Shown: positions 9,970 to 23,998, counted from the stretch's first letter. The stretch is 64,000 nucleotides of DNA from Macropodus opercularis (GCA_030770545.1 CM061104.1:14455001-14519000), one strand, 5' to 3'. Program-made: numbers and translations. The notes: generated from the letters alone by a model not told the origin.

Positions 9970-12900
9970 TCACATGGCAGCTGTGACGGTTGTGAGTTTG
10001 AGTGCGTCTAACAGATTTCGTTCTTTGACTTGAAGGTTGGTTATTGTTTCTAAATTAGACTCGGGCACCCATCCACGATGGCGATCGGGCAGTCTGGTCC
10101 CCTCTACCCAATCTGTGGAAAAGAGACAATCCAACGCAAACTATGTGAATGCTTGTTCTCTACCTAAACACAGCACATTGCAGATCTACAACCATACAGA
10201 ACATAAGCGAATGGCACGAGTATGATGGAGGAGTTGGAGAGATGAACTTACTGTCACTTTTTACGTGCACTAGAATTATGTCAGCTTTATCCAAGGACAG
10301 CTCGTCCGGCTGCTGGGCAACAAAGGTACGGATACACTGCATCTGAGAGAGATCTGTGTGGCAAAGAAAAGAAACAGATCAGACTTAAAACCAGACACAT
10401 GAGAAAAAATGAAATGTCTGGACTGCCCACTAAGCGTGATTATATATTACCAGCCACACATTTGCATTTATGGACTGTGTTGAACTGCAACACCTACTCA
10501 AACTGTGATTGTTGCAACACACTCTTTAATAATTCCTACTGCATGGTGGTTAGTGATGTAATTCCCAGCTTAGGTCCAACACCCTGGTGACTAAATGTTT
10601 AATCAGCCACGCTGACTGAACACAATTGTGTGGGTGTGCGTGGCCCTTAACGACTTTACTGTGACAACTGCACAACTAGTGTCTGCTTTAACCAGCCAGG
10701 TGCCTGGTCTTCTAGAGTCACAAACCACCAGATGTCACTGCACGTGTTTTGGTCCAAAAGGCCCAAAACTTCACAATGTCTCTAACAAGGAAAAGCTGCC
10801 ATTTGCTGGAGGCTCTGCAGTGTGTGTGTAAACATGAATTAAAGCAGATGATAATCTCTCTGTCACTGTAATCCACACAACTGGTTAACGTTTGTTGACA
10901 CTGCAGTCAGTGGGTGATTTTGTAGATTGCAAATTTCCTCATGGGTCTTACTCATAATTAATAATTAAACTGAATGGACTCTGTATGCTGATGTATTGGC
11001 ATGGTATCATTTCTACTGTATGTTGAATAAATATAATGCAGCTGCACTACATCACATTTTTCAATTTTCAACAATCAGTGCAAGTCCTTCACTGCAACAG
11101 TCAGTGATTTATGTGGACATTGAGTCAAAATATAGATTTGAGACACAGCCCATGACGCACATGCAGCAACACAGTATATATAATCTTTAAACTAGACTAA
11201 ATTGTTTACCTTGAGCCGCAGAAAAATCTACTTCAGGATATGGCCGGGAAAGAGCCGATAGCCAACGTAATTTTTCACTTCTGTAAAAAAAACAAATATG
11301 GATGTATCTTCTCAACTTTCTCCTCACGTGATGCAGAAACCAAAGAACCAGTGCAGAAATTCCACTGCCGCTGTTTTGTTGTCTTACTGTGTTTCAGTTC
11401 TTAGCAGCAGGGATCTGTTTGCTGTGTGCAGCCGGAACAGGTTCTTCTGGAGGGTGTGAAGTTTGACACGACAGTTCTCTCCACGCAGCTCTTTGACAGG
11501 CGAGTGGTCAATCACTGTGAACCTTCCCCCTCTGGAAACACACAGGGTAGACACACAAGAGCAATGAGATGGTGGAAGAGATGAATGTGATAAGACAGAA
11601 AGTATGGTGAACAACTGCAGGCGGAAACGAGATGTAGGACAGTAACTAGAGATGTTAGGAGAAGCTGTTTACTTTAAAATGACCTAACATTTGTAGACTT
11701 ACTCTTTTTGAAGTGAAACAAGCAAGAAATCATTGAATAGGTGTAAGTAAGCATTCCTCTCTGTGTCCTTTAGAGAGAAATCCATCAGCTCAGTGACCGG
11801 CCCTTCCCGTATCAACCTCCGAGACTGACTGACCAGAGGAAGAGTCTGTCACAGAAACACACAATCATTTGTCATATACAGTATGCGGTCGCACGTTATC
11901 TCATGATGTGTGAGTTCTGTTGACAACAAAGCAAACTCCATGATGATGAAGACCATGAAAACCTTCCAGCAAGCAGATGCCTGATATTCACATAATACTT
12001 GGAGATCAGGTTACTGTTGACTCATCAGACCAGACGATCTGTTTCCTAAAGCTCTCAAATTGCAACTTTTGCATACTCTAGGTTTTCATACGTGGTTTGA
12101 AAACTTTCACTGAGCCACTGTATTAGTAAGGCTTGATTAAGGTTGACGAAACTGATCTTTTACAGAGTGGCTCTGTACAGCCAGGAGGAGTCCTATTATT
12201 AACATGCTTCTTCTCTTTCAGTTACATAACATGACATGACACGACACGTAACACGTCCTGAGTTGTCAGTTCTTACCTTGCATTCAAAGTCCACCTTTGC
12301 ATTAAGAGAGACCAGAGACTCTATGTTTTTCATCTGAGAAATACTCTCATTACTCTCTTGTATGAGCTATGGAAGAAAAAAAGAGATTTGTGTTCAGACT
12401 ACTCCATTTAAAATGTCTTTATCCTACATCTGTGTCCAGTGAATAGAGCGTTTGATGTACCCTCTCCAGAAGTTTCATGGCTCTGATGGCCTGTGTTGCC
12501 TCTGTAGTACCTGGAGTTGTTCTTTTCACAATGTTCTAGATGGAAGGGCGTGTGTAATGGTTAGTAAGAAGAATATATGACTTGGCATGTACAATCTTGA
12601 TAAAGCCTACACACACACACACACCTGCACCAGCAGCTTTATTCTTGTGATCCTCTGGAAGGGAAGGACAAGGAAGGACCGAAATGGAAGTCTCTCGCAA
12701 ATTGGGTTCCTCTCTAATTTCTCCACAGTCCTCTTGAACACGGGATTCTTATTCCTGAAAAGAAGAGAAATTTGAAGCATTCGTTCCAGACAGAGCACGT
12801 GGTCCTCAGTGGATCTGTTCATCGAACAGGAACGAGCATGAGCAAGAGCTTCGTTTGCTGGCTTACATGAGTCTCTGGTAGGTAGCATCCTGATAGGACT

Positions 12901-15900
12901 GGTTGGTGAGGTAGGGCACATAAACCTTTTTGAAGCGTGGACAGTGCTGAGCAATAATGTCACAAACAGTAAAGTGCATGACGTCTGACTCCACCCGCTC
13001 CTCTAGCTTCGTCAAAAAACTGGAACAAAAAACATAAAACCGTGTTTTGAATTATGTATTTGTGACAGCATGATATATATAAATGACTAAAACCCTGGAA
13101 CAACGGACGAGGAAAGTGTGTCTAACCTGTGGCTAATGGCGCGAACGTCAGACAGCCTCGAAAACAGCCAGTTTCTGTCTTGACTGGATAATAGTGCTCC
13201 CAGCTGCTTGGACTTGACAAAGTGCTCAACAACAATATCCAAACTCCGGCAGTAGGAGGCTTCTGATGTCACTACTTCAAACTGCACCTAAAGTCCAAAC
13301 ATAAAAAAGACACAGATGAAGCCACTGAGCAACGGAGAACAAAACAGGAAACGATAAATAATCATCCAGGTCTGTGTCCTAGAGGCTGTGTTGCATTGAC
13401 AAGTGTTTGATAACAAGCTGAAGCCATTCAGCACAGACACAGGTCTGTGTGAAGGTTTACAGGCAAACAGTAACGGTACCAGTTAAAACATGTTCATGAA
13501 ATTAAATCATCTGGCAAGAGACGCTCTTCTGTCAATAAATAGTAGATTTATGGGAGGGTTATTCTGTGATGTGGCAAGTTCGAGTATTTCAAGGTGTGAA
13601 GCAATAACGAGGAAAAGCTGATTCATTTGTCATGCTGTTTCCCAAAAGTCACCATCAGCTTCAACGGTATAGCAGCAACAGATGTGACGTCACTCCCAAA
13701 TCAGTGATCAGTGTTGTCACGAATGCATGTGTATGTGAATCACTAAATCCAAAAAAAATAAATAAATAAATCCAAACATAAAGAAAGTTTTGGAGAAAAG
13801 CGGGTGTTCCCTGACTGTGTGTTACCTCCTGTAGCCGTTTCTGGGTCTCTGTGATCTGCTCCAGCTCACAGTTGTTCCTGACCCCTGGCAAATCTCTCCA
13901 AAGCACGGGCGACTGCGAGAACGAGACGGACAGACGCGGCGAAGGAGGCCTGCCTTCAAAGTCGGGGGGCTCGGGGAGAGACAAGCTTTTGGTGCTGAAG
14001 GAGCTTATGTGACCTATGGAGTGGGGGTGCAGGACAGGAGGCAATGGAGGAAGAGGCCTGCAGGCAGGAGGAGGTGAGGGTGCAGGAGAATGGGAAAGGT
14101 AGTCAAGCAGGCGGTGAGCAGGGGAGCCCGACTGGCTCAGAATCTCCAAGTTCTGCGCAGCTTCGTTGTATTGCTGGTAGAGCTGGGCACGTTCTGGAGA
14201 AAAAGGAAGAAAAGAAAACGAAGATAGAGACACACTGACTGCGTTAGACATTCCTAAAGTTGCAGCAGCTGTTTTCCCCTCATGTTGCAAGACATGAACG
14301 CTTGCAGGAACCTGTTTGTGGCTTGCGCAGACATGCATCACAGTTCAACAGAACCTCTGTCATTTAACTTTTTAAACCGCGTCAATGTTGAACTGCCTAC
14401 AGGCTTGTGCGTGTGTTTTCAGAAAAGCAACTACATTTCTGTGTAAAACTCAAAATGTGGGAACTGAGGGGAAATGTGGTTGCGTCATGCATGTGTTGAC
14501 ATCAAAGCAGATTTCATCTCATAGCATGTCGTTACCCGTAAGTCATGTCTAAGCAGTAATCGACTGACCAACACAAACATAACGATCCCTCCACGCTAAC
14601 ATCACAAGTCTGAATGTGCAGAAAGCAAAAATGCAGCAGAGATACTCACTGAAAAACTTTGACTTTCTCTTCTGTCTTGAGAAGGGGCTGATATAAGTCC
14701 TGTGATGTCACAACAGAGAAAATGACACAATGAATATGTAACCATGACTAAAGTTGTAAAAGAACAGTAACAAAAGAAAGGTTATAATATAATATTAATA
14801 CTTAATACATATATTATAATAGCAATAAACAACAATAAGAATAGCAAGAAAAAAGCAGACAACATACTTGATAATTAGTAATTATCGGCTGTTTAACAAA
14901 AATATCTGGTTAATTAAAATGTCCATGACTTTAAATAGACTACAGTTATTTATTTACAAAATCCACCTTTGAAACAAGTAATATTGTTACAACGTCTCAC
15001 TCACATTAACTCTGTTCCTCCCCAGCTTTTGCTGCAGTCTTCCTCATCATCTGGAATAAAGATGTATCCATTTGTCTTAATGGCATACAACAGCATGCTT
15101 CCCCAAGCAGTACACTCCAAAATGCGTAAAATGAACTATACTGACTGAAGGAACAAATTAAAAAATCACTGGAAAAAAAACTAAATAACTGCACACATAC
15201 AAAGATAAAAATAAAATAAATCAATAAATAAATCTCGGTAACTCTATTTTTAATAAATAGTAATCAAGGCACTGGTGTGTTTCCAAAACTCATGCTTCTA
15301 TGTCTCAAAGCAGAATCAGCCCAAGCCTTCTAGCCCATGCTTCAGATTTGCCATGCTTCCACCTCCACTTATCTCCACCCACTACCTGTGACCACACAGT
15401 GACACAGTTTCCACTTAGAAAGCAATAGTGTGCTCAAAGCATGGATTTTCTAGTATGTATGCCTGAGATGTGACTAGTAGACTGCTGGAGGAAGCAAAAC
15501 ACTCTTTAGATCACCAAGTCTCCGAAATCTAAAACAATCTGCAAAGCTGGAATTCAAGTCAAAGTCAAAGGAGAGGTGAGGTAATGGAGTGACTGTCTGA
15601 TCTTCTATCTTCCTTCTTTACCTGTTGTAGAGAATATTCTGGTTCTGCGGTCCCGTCCGTGACTTTCCTCTTCAGCGGGCTCGTCATCTCTTCTTTCAGC
15701 AGTTCTACGGATGCCCCCTCTCAGCATTCCAGCCTCGCCGTCCGCTTCTCTGAAGCTGCTGGTGCTGATCTGAGTCCCTACTTCTACGTCCCTCTCTGCC
15801 ACCACCTCTCCCTGTTTGCTGCCTAGCTCCATGAGTCCTCCTGCTTCCGTTTTTGCCACCTCCGCCGTGTTACCCCTTCCCTCAGGCTCCTCTCCCTGTA

Positions 15901-18900
15901 TTTCCTCCTCACTTTCACCCATTCTGTCTTCCACCTCCCAGTTCTTACCCTCTCTGGAAAGGTTCAGTGTCTCAGTAGTAGAATTACAATTAAGACTGGG
16001 ACAGCTGTTAGGCTTGTACAGCGTGTTGTCAACAGATAAATACATCTCTGCTTCCCTCTGTCCGATTCCTTCGGATTCCATTTGTTCTAACACAACCCCA
16101 TTTCCTGCGTCACAAGTAATTTTGAGTTCGAGACCTGGCTTTTCTAACTGAAGAAGACCGGAGGGCCCAGTCTCTTTGTCCACACTGTCATCCTCCTTCC
16201 CTTCTGTGTTTAACAGTGTGTCAGAATGAGTGTGTGCAAGTGTGTCGTCACAGAAAGCTCTGAACTGTTCGCTGTGTGTACCACCCCGGCGCTGCTGCAT
16301 ACCTCTCAATTCCTCCAATGAATTTTCCTCCGGCAGCTCTGGATCAGAGTCCTGTTCGCTCGCTGTCAGCATAATAAAAGGAATCTCTTTCGTCCCCTGT
16401 GCAAGCTCGTCCTCGTGGGTGTCGCCGTGTTCCAGAGAGTTAGGCTCATCCACAGTCTCTTCCTCTGAGTGCCCCAAGATGTCACGCACCACGTTCTTGG
16501 CCCACTTGAGGTGGGGGGCTTGAGAATGCCTTTTAGGCTCCTCAGACATGGTCCATCCCTTGCCCATTTGAATCTTCTCTGTACTCCCCAGACCTCCAGC
16601 ATGTATTTCGTCCAGTACTTCTTCAAGATTGACCTCAGAACGCACATGAGCATATGGATTACTGGGCTCTGGTGAAGGTTGGTCCCTTCGTTCTTCTGCT
16701 ACCTCGTTATTTTTCCCTCGCCACTGTACAAGCAGTCTTTCAGTTTGCGAGTCTCTGCTGCTCTCTTTGATTCCGGGACGTGAGTACTCCACTTTGCTTC
16801 TCGTATCCTCGGCAGGCTCTGTGTCTTGAAGCACTGCAGGGCTTGTGTTTGTTGTGTCAGCTCCAGTCGTTTCTCCTGCATATTGCTCCTTTGACGCATA
16901 TTGCTCCACCTCATCTTCTTTGTACTCATCATTTCTACTCTGTGTTAGATGTAGGTCATCCTGAGGTTGCTGTGTGGCGTCATCGCTGCAGCTATTACAC
17001 TTTTCGAACTCTGGGTTCTGTTTTTCCACGTCTCTGGCCTGATCAACTTGTGAGGGTGATGCATCGCCAGGTTGTGGTCGAGGCAGAGTTTGCCCAATCA
17101 CACAGAACACGTACGTCGGCTGCTTTTCCGTTTCCTGCTTCTCCTCGTCAACCTTCTCCTTTTCCCCCATTGTCAGTTCCTTTTCCTTCTCCTCGTGACT
17201 CTCGCATATCAAGTCAACAGGTGAGGTGCTGTTATGTGAACGTTCACCCAACCCCGGACGGTCTTGAAACTCCTCGTCCTCGTCTTCTTCTCGCGCTTCC
17301 TCGTCACCTTCGCCACTGGACACAATGAAATAGTCTGCCAACTGATTGTTCTTTAGCTTCCACCCTGTCTCACTTCCTGCTGTGGTGAAATACTCGCGTC
17401 CACCCTCTTCTTCTCTGTCATCCTCCTCTGCCACATTCTCTTCTGTGTCATCTCTCTGCGTGGTCCGTCTGTCCATCAGCCATCCATTGCCGTCAGACAG
17501 ATGCTCCCTCTTTTCATCGCCTGTGTCTAAGACCTCATCCACATCGTCCCCGTCCACACTTACCCCCTCTGTCTCTCTGTCAGTTTGTCCTCTGTACTCA
17601 GTTCTCTCTCTATTCCTTCCTCTGTGATGGCGTTGGTCCAGTTGCTCATCTGGATCTTGTTTATCTTTCCTACCCTCTCTTACCCACTTTGTTCGTGACT
17701 CCATACTTTCCTCCTCTCTTCTTCTTTCTCTCTGCAATTTGTATCTCTCTCTGTCTGAAATTTCGTCTTTACTATTTTTATCCCTGTGAGGCTCTAACCA
17801 CATCCTTCTGTGAACTGGCATGCTGCCTGTCGGTTCTTCTTTATCGCTCTCATGCTTCTCACTTCTTTTGTTTTTGATTTGGCGTTTATTTGTATTAGTG
17901 CCATGTCTCCCGGGTTCCCTCTCTTCATAGCCACCTCTATCCCCTCTGTATGGCATGTCACAGCCCCACTCTCCTGGTAGCAACCTGGGAACGGTCATGT
18001 TCAAAGATCGGATTCCTGTTGCATCATCTAAACTGAGATCAGCTTCTCTTTCTTTTCTGTTTTTTCTCTGTCTGTACTCTTTCCGTCTCTCATAATCTTC
18101 CCTGTCTTTCAACAATGCTCTGTCACCTTTCAAGTCTTCCCTCCTTTCCCTACGCTTCCCTCCCTCTCCTTCTCTTTTCTCAGCATCTCTGTATCCCTCT
18201 CTAGCTTTCTCCTCTTCCCTTCTCCTGGATCTATCCACTTCTCTTTGTCTGTCCCTGTATCTCTGTCCATTGTCTTCCTTGTATCCCTGTCTGTCTCTGT
18301 CTCCCTCCCACACTCTTTTGCTGTTGTTCTCCCCCTCACTTTTGCTGTTTTCCTTCTCACGGACCCTCACTCTTTCCCTCTTAAATTCTCTTTCAACACT
18401 GTCTCCATCACTTCTCGTGTCTCTGCTTCGCCCTGACTTCTGTGCTTTTTCCCTCTCGCTCCTATCTGTGTCAATCTCTCTAGCTGTTTGTCTGTATGGG
18501 GAAAGACTCGTGCCCTCCCTCCCTCCCATGTCTCTGTTTCTAGCTGCGTATCTTTCTCTCCTGTCTCTTGAATCACCCACTTCTCTCCTCTTGTCTTCTA
18601 TACTATAATCCGGCTTGTTATATCGTTCCCTATGTTGCAGTTTGTTATCTTGCACAGGTCTCCTTCCAGTGCTTTTTCCTTCTTCCGTTGCTTTGATGTA
18701 GATCTCATCTTTTGCCCCTTCTCTGCGTCTTTCTCTCAGCCATTCCCTCTCTCTTGCTCTCTCCCAGTCATCAATCTCAATTTGTTTCTGCCTATCTCTC
18801 TTTTTCCTTTCCCATCTATCGTCATTATGTGTAGCATCAGACATCTTTCTTCGGCCATGGTCGCCATAACTGTTTGCCATTCTGGGAAATGTTTCACCTT

Positions 18901-19243
18901 TCTTAATTCCTCTTTCCATCTCTCTTTCGATGTGCTTTTGGACATTCATCAGGGCTCTCGTGTGTATGCTTTTGTCCTCTGCTTGTCTCCCTTCCCTCTC
19001 CATCCACTCTCTTTCTCCTTCCCTCCACCTGGGTGCAGTGGCTCTGACAGTTTGATAGTATCTCTCACGTGGATCGATATCGTTGGATCTTGCTCTGTCT
19101 CTTCTTTTCTCCATGTCTCTTTCCCTTCTCCAGTCTTCTTCCCTGCTGCTGACTCTCTCTTGTGCGAGCTGGGTAGTCATTGTTGGTCTGGGACTTGGGT
19201 CTCGGTAGATCTTTCCATCCAGCTGAAGTTTACGGTCAGACAT
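9970..19243 (-). CDS. arhgef5: Rho guanine nucleotide exchange factor, ARHGEF5/TIM type
   Basis: This is a Dbl-family exchange factor that would activate Rho GTPases. Coding exons are 19243-15622, 15050-15005, 14699-14650, 14193-13826, 13287-13127, 13019-12867, 12754-12625, 12535-12461, 12366-12277, 11845-11703, 11531-11388, 11280-11210, 10353-10252 and 10112-9970. Phases agree and give 1765 residues. Residues 1-1207, all in one exon, are charged and low complexity (Arg/Glu/Asp rich, later acidic). After a Ser/Pro linker the DH domain (about 1360-1545) shows FEVVTSEASYCRSL, YVPYLTNQSYQDATY and SFLVLPFQRITRIKLLVQ. The PH domain (about 1565-1685) has AYLHLFNDFLLVSL. The SH3 domain (about 1690-1745) has FVAQQPDELSLDKADIILV and RHRGWVPES. 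The ATG chosen begins MSDRKLQLDGK and follows an acceptor at 19310-19312, so a noncoding exon lies upstream. Paralogues ARHGEF16, ARHGEF19, ARHGEF26 and NGEF share the DH-PH-SH3 layout. The AQQPDEL wording and the neighbouring genes favour ARHGEF5. Confidence 0.88.
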
Positions 19244-19312
19244 GTTTATGCTAGATAGTGTCAACGAGGGTGAAGTTTTTGATCCCCATAGTACCATAAT
19301 TTGGCAAACCTG

Positions 19313-21960
19313 CAAGACAATAACATTCAACAGGTTACAAAACATTCACTCTTCTACCTCTGAGCCAGAAGCCACGTGATCGTGTAAACCTACGTCCGTT
19401 CATATGAAACCTGCGTCTAATTATATTGCACAGGTCAGAGAAACCATGTCACACTGTTACACGTCAATAAGCATAGACCTGCAAAGCGTGTCGTACCAAT
19501 AGACACGAAACGGCCTGTGACACATAGCAATGGTATGTAACATGTAAACAACATGGTGTCTAAACAGTCTAGTTGCAATCTACCAATACTCTGAAATCTA
19601 TCAAAAAAAGCAAAGCAGATCACCTGAATGTGATATCCTGGGAAGATCCAGACTCTTCCCTCCAGTCCAGCTCAGCACAAACGCATGGGATTGCACAACA
19701 CGCAACAATTCATTCCACACATTCCCGCTGTCGGGACGACAAACCCAACGTGCTTCTTTTTAAAATAAATCGGAACAGAAACTTTTTTGTCTTAATACTT
19801 TAACTTGTTTTTTTAAAATAATGTTTACGCCTAAACTCTCCTTGCTTTTCCCTCTTGCTGACTCTCTCTCAGTTCCTCCCCACCTCCCCTCCTTCCTTGA
19901 ATTCCCAAACAAGTCTCAACAGATTGACACTTATCTTTCTCCTCCTCCTTCTCTGTCTTGTCTTAGCCGTTGTGGTTAAACGGAGATGTGCTGTTAATCA
20001 AACTGACTTCTGGTGAGTCTGTCCGCTATTCCTTTTCCCACCCCTTTACAGAGATGGTTGCTAGCAGAAAACATTCACAACTTTCTCCTGTCCCAGTTTT
20101 CTCAAGCGAAACACAGGAAGTAAAGCTGCTTGGTGTGTCTTTCTGGAAGCAGCGATTGGCTGATATGAAGTAGTCGGGTGTGTCTGCATAATACACGACC
20201 AGGTAAGGGCTCCAAGGGAGAGTGGGGGGAAGGGAGTGAGACTCTTAGTAGAGACGATCTTACTGATAGTGCTTTGCCAACACGTCCCTAGATTCTCTTG
20301 AGGAGTAAACGCAAACAGTTTCTCATGATTAAAAACTGATTACACAATCAGAAAGGAGGAAACAAAAGGAGGAGTATGTCAGTGCTGAACTGCGAATTAC
20401 TTCCTCGATAATTCGTGCTGAAGTTACCTGGAATGAAAACGTTGGAGGAGCAGTCTTTATGTTATTAGCATTACTGAATAAAGACAATACGCCAAACTGT
20501 GTCCACATTTGTACGTGTGCCTTTGTGTTGCTGTGCACAGTTACAAGCCTAAGTTTCACCATGTCTTCACCAACTTAATTAACCACAGTCATAGACTACT
20601 AGACATATTTGATTGAAGGTTTCTCTGTACCAAATCCAGACTCACTAAACTGACCCCTAGACTTAGTTATGTGTCAAACACTAAGGAACAGTTACACACT
20701 CTTGGCCTTTATGCAAAGTAACTCTAAGTTAACCGTCGACCTAACCATCTGGCATTCAGCAAGAGCGTAAACAAGCCGTTTTAATATCTCGCTTTATGTG
20801 GATCCGCGTAGAAATGACCCCTCGTGTGACAAATGTTATTTAGATTTCAGGCAAAGCAGCACAACAAAAGCAAAAAAGTTTAGTTAGGTGAGGATGAAAT
20901 GTGTAAGACTGCATAACTGGAGTTCAAACAAAGCTTCTTGTGTATTTTTTATAAAGCAAGAACAAATGGAAAACACAAAAATAAATCCTACAATTTACTT
21001 CACTGAGCAAACAAGACATTTACTGCAAACTGTAAATGTATCTATCTTAACCCCATAATTTAAGGTCTTTTAAGAGTATGCAAATTAAAGAATGGGGAAA
21101 CATCTCAGGTATATCAGCGTAATCAAACAAACAGGTCAAAGGTTGGAATGCTTGGATTTAAACGCTGAAGCAGTGACTGCTGTAAAACAGGCTTTGTTTA
21201 TGGTCATGAGCGGGCGCTGACATACTTCTAGCTGCTACTGAAAGAGAAGGTACGTTGAAACATTTACAAGCAAATATGCACGTTGTCAGTCACGCAGCAC
21301 ATACTTTATTCCATAAGCTGAGGATGCAACACCGTGGTTAGGCACAGTGTACTGTGAGGTTTTGGTTATTTGTAGGACCTATTAACATTTACACTATTTT
21401 CTCAAAAGCAATTCATCGCCATAATTATAATAGAATTAATACAATCAACTGTCCATTGACCCTAAGTCAAAACGCCTGTGTCACAAGACTAGAGTCTCCA
21501 AGATGGCAGCACTGTTCAATCAACGCCTCTTTAAAAAGGCCTTTATAGAGATAAGACAAAATCGGAAAGAAAGTTAGAAATTATTACATCCACTAATAAA
21601 AAGAAACCTACTACAGACATCCATGGAATTTAGACACTGTGGAATAATATATTTGCAGTGAGAGGCGCAGATCCCAGATCAGCTGACGCGGGTGTGAGCA
21701 CGGAGGCGCTTCCTGTCGCGGTCACATGCGTACGAGTGTGTTTGGTTTCACTTCCGCACTCTGCTGCTGCTGCTTTCACCCAGAATATTCACTTTACACA
21801 CAGTCTAGCGTTTATTATCTGGGCCTGAAACTAAGAGCGACTACATTTAAAACTCCCGTCTGCATGCAGATGTACTTTATTTGGCCAGCGTGACAAAATA
21901 TCCGCCACACAGCTGATAAAGTCAACCAGGAAGCGACGGTGCCGTAAGGAAGCGTCGTCC
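19313..21960. other. Intergenic region between arhgef5-like and m6pr
   Basis: No coding exon is visible here. The two flanking genes are transcribed away from each other, so this 2.6 kb should hold both promoters and the noncoding first exon(s) of the arhgef5-like gene. Sequence is mostly AT-rich and unique-looking. I see no mobile element that I can name. Confidence 0.5.
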
Positions 21961-22051
21961 TCTGTCTACGTTTCAAACAGCCTTCATCCTGAACCCAGAC
22001 TGTCACTAACGGTCGTCTCTTTGTTGTTCTGAAGCAGAGGAAGTTGTGAAG
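21960..22051 (+). other. Probable noncoding first exon of m6pr
   Basis: GAAGTTGTGAAG followed by gtaagtgc is a strong donor at 22051-22052. The first coding exon of m6pr starts exactly at its ATG after tcctag, so a noncoding exon must precede it, and this donor is the best candidate. The left border is approximate. Confidence 0.5.
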
Positions 22052-22476
22052 GTAAGTGCACAATGTCGTCCAGAGTGTGGCTGCCGTGGGCTCCAGAGGT
22101 TAGTTCAGGTGGCCCTGAGCAGAACTTATCGCCTCGTGTGCTCAGGACTCACTGCGTCTTTAGTGAAGCCTTTAAAAAGTGCTTTAGTTTAACACTTAGC
22201 GTCTTTAAGCCGTTTCATGCTGACGTTGCAGCAACAGGCAGTTTGGACAGAAACTGTTTACATCTTTCTTCCTCATCTCAGGAGCCTTCTCACGGACAGC
22301 TTCCTGTAATAAATGTCAAAAGTTTCCCACCAAATCCCAACGTCACCAAGATTTGCTGTGATTCCACGTCTTACCTTTTACCTTTTAAAGAAATTAGGAT
22401 TCAGTAAACCATTACTTTTTAAATAATATTAAACAGAAAACGATTATGTTTGTGTGTGCGCTTATAACGGTCCTAG

Positions 22477-23998
22477 ATGTTCGTCACTCCCGGTCGAGGG
22501 CCCTTCTTGGTGTGGACCCTGGTGATTCAGCTGGTTCTGTGTGGGGTATACGCCACTGACAGCATCAAGAGCTGTACACTGCTCTACAAGTCTGACAAAC
22601 AGCAGAACGACCTCAAACGACTGGATTCGCTCGTAAATAAGACGTAAGAGGCTCAGTTGTGCACCTGCACATTCATTTGATTCTCTCCAAACCTATGAAA
22701 TATAATTTGGTCTTTGTTTTGCTTGTTGCATGACCTCTGTAAAAGATGACACTTCTATGACACTTTTAATACAATTAAATCAAATTCAGTTCAATTGTTT
22801 TACAAATAAGCTCACATCGTACACATGTATCTACTTACAGCACATATAATATTGTTTACTTGTATTTGTCATTATGCTAACAGCTTCACAGCAGATAACG
22901 AGACTGGAGATGAGAGTTACACATACATCTTCAGGGTGTGTGCAGATGCAGGGGGAATCCCAGGAGCTGGGCTAATTCAAGTAAATAAAAAGGACAAGAA
23001 ACCGACTGTTATTGGCATGTATAACGCAACAGAGGCCATAGGAGGAAGTAAGTCAAATTAAATCTTTAACCCTTTTTATGACGTGTCCGTTGCGTTGCAC
23101 TTAATTGATGCCTAACTGTTAGATCAGTGCCTCAAATCGCTGTGTGTGCTTTGATGTGTCTCTCTTCTCGCAGGTGATTGGGTGATGTTGATCTACTCAA
23201 ATGGTGACGCATACGCCACCCACTGCTCCAAGGAAAAGAGGAAAGCCATTATTATGATCTCCTGCAACAGGAAGACGGAGGCGGTAAATTAAATACAGAT
23301 TATTTTGATACTACCAGAGTTTACAAGGTCTCACTTTTGTTTGCAGCTAAGTTTTACCCACATCTGCCTGCAGAACTTTTCTGTAAGTGCATTGCCTCTG
23401 CGTTGCTCTCACAGGGCAATCTGATGGTGGTGCTGGAGGACAGGGGCAGGGACCAGGAGTGTTTCTATCTCTTTGAGCTGGAATCCAGTGGAGTGTGCCC
23501 TGTTATTGAGTCCAAGCTGAGCACAGGCACCATTTTACTCATCATGTGTGTAAAGGCTTTCTGTAATGACACACAAACTCTGTATGTACAAAGAACATGC
23601 CACCCTATAAATTAGTATTGGTCTTATGCGCTTTTTTTTTTTTTTTTTTTAGAGGGATCTGTCTCATGGGTGTTTACCTCATTGGAGGCTTCCTCTACCA
23701 GCGACTGATTGTTGGAGCCAAAGGAAAGGACCAGTTTCCCAATTACCCCTTCTGGGTGGATTTCGGCAACCTGACAGCAGTAAGCCTCAGCAGTCGTTTA
23801 ATAACACCACTGAAAGCTCATGCACTCATGGCGGTTTTTCAAAATTCACAACGAATTCTACCTTCTCCCTTTCAGGATGGTTGTGACTTTGTCTGTCGGT
23901 CTCAGAGTCGGGATGATTCTCCAGCTTACAGGGGGGTGCCCACAGAGCCTATAGATGAGCAGCCAGAGGAGAGAGATGACCACTTGCTACCTATGTGA
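22477..23998 (+). CDS. m6pr: Cation-dependent mannose-6-phosphate receptor
   Basis: This is a type I membrane receptor that carries mannose-6-phosphate-tagged lysosomal enzymes from the trans-Golgi network to endosomes. Exons are 22477-22643, 22884-23047, 23174-23283, 23415-23545, 23653-23779 and 23876-23998. Phases agree and give 273 residues (human has 277). Visible features are a signal peptide (residues about 1-26), a lumenal P-type lectin domain with conserved cysteines and stretches such as YTYIFRVCADAGG, SDWVMLIYSNGDAYATHC and ECFYLFELESSGVCP, then a membrane helix ending GGFLYQRLIVGAKG. The cytosolic tail has DGCDFVCRS, which holds the palmitoylation-type cysteines, and ends EERDDHLLPM. 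That end is an acidic di-leucine signal recognised by GGA adaptors. Exon 4 uses the donor AT before gtgtgt; the acceptor of exon 5 follows a run of about 20 T. It lies 3.3 kb upstream of phc1 on the same strand, the same pairing as in human. Assignment is secure. Confidence 0.97.

Noticed and set aside
15816..19258. Several plus-strand open frames of 60-208 codons, rich in Ser, Leu, Phe and Pro
   Set aside because: They are antisense shadows of the 3.6-kb Arg/Glu-rich exon of the ARHGEF5-like gene; no splice structure or domain.
21715..21730. TCACATG-type E-box upstream of m6pr as a lysosomal (CLEAR) element
   Set aside because: Only a partial match to the GTCACGTGAC consensus, single copy; chance occurrence is likely.
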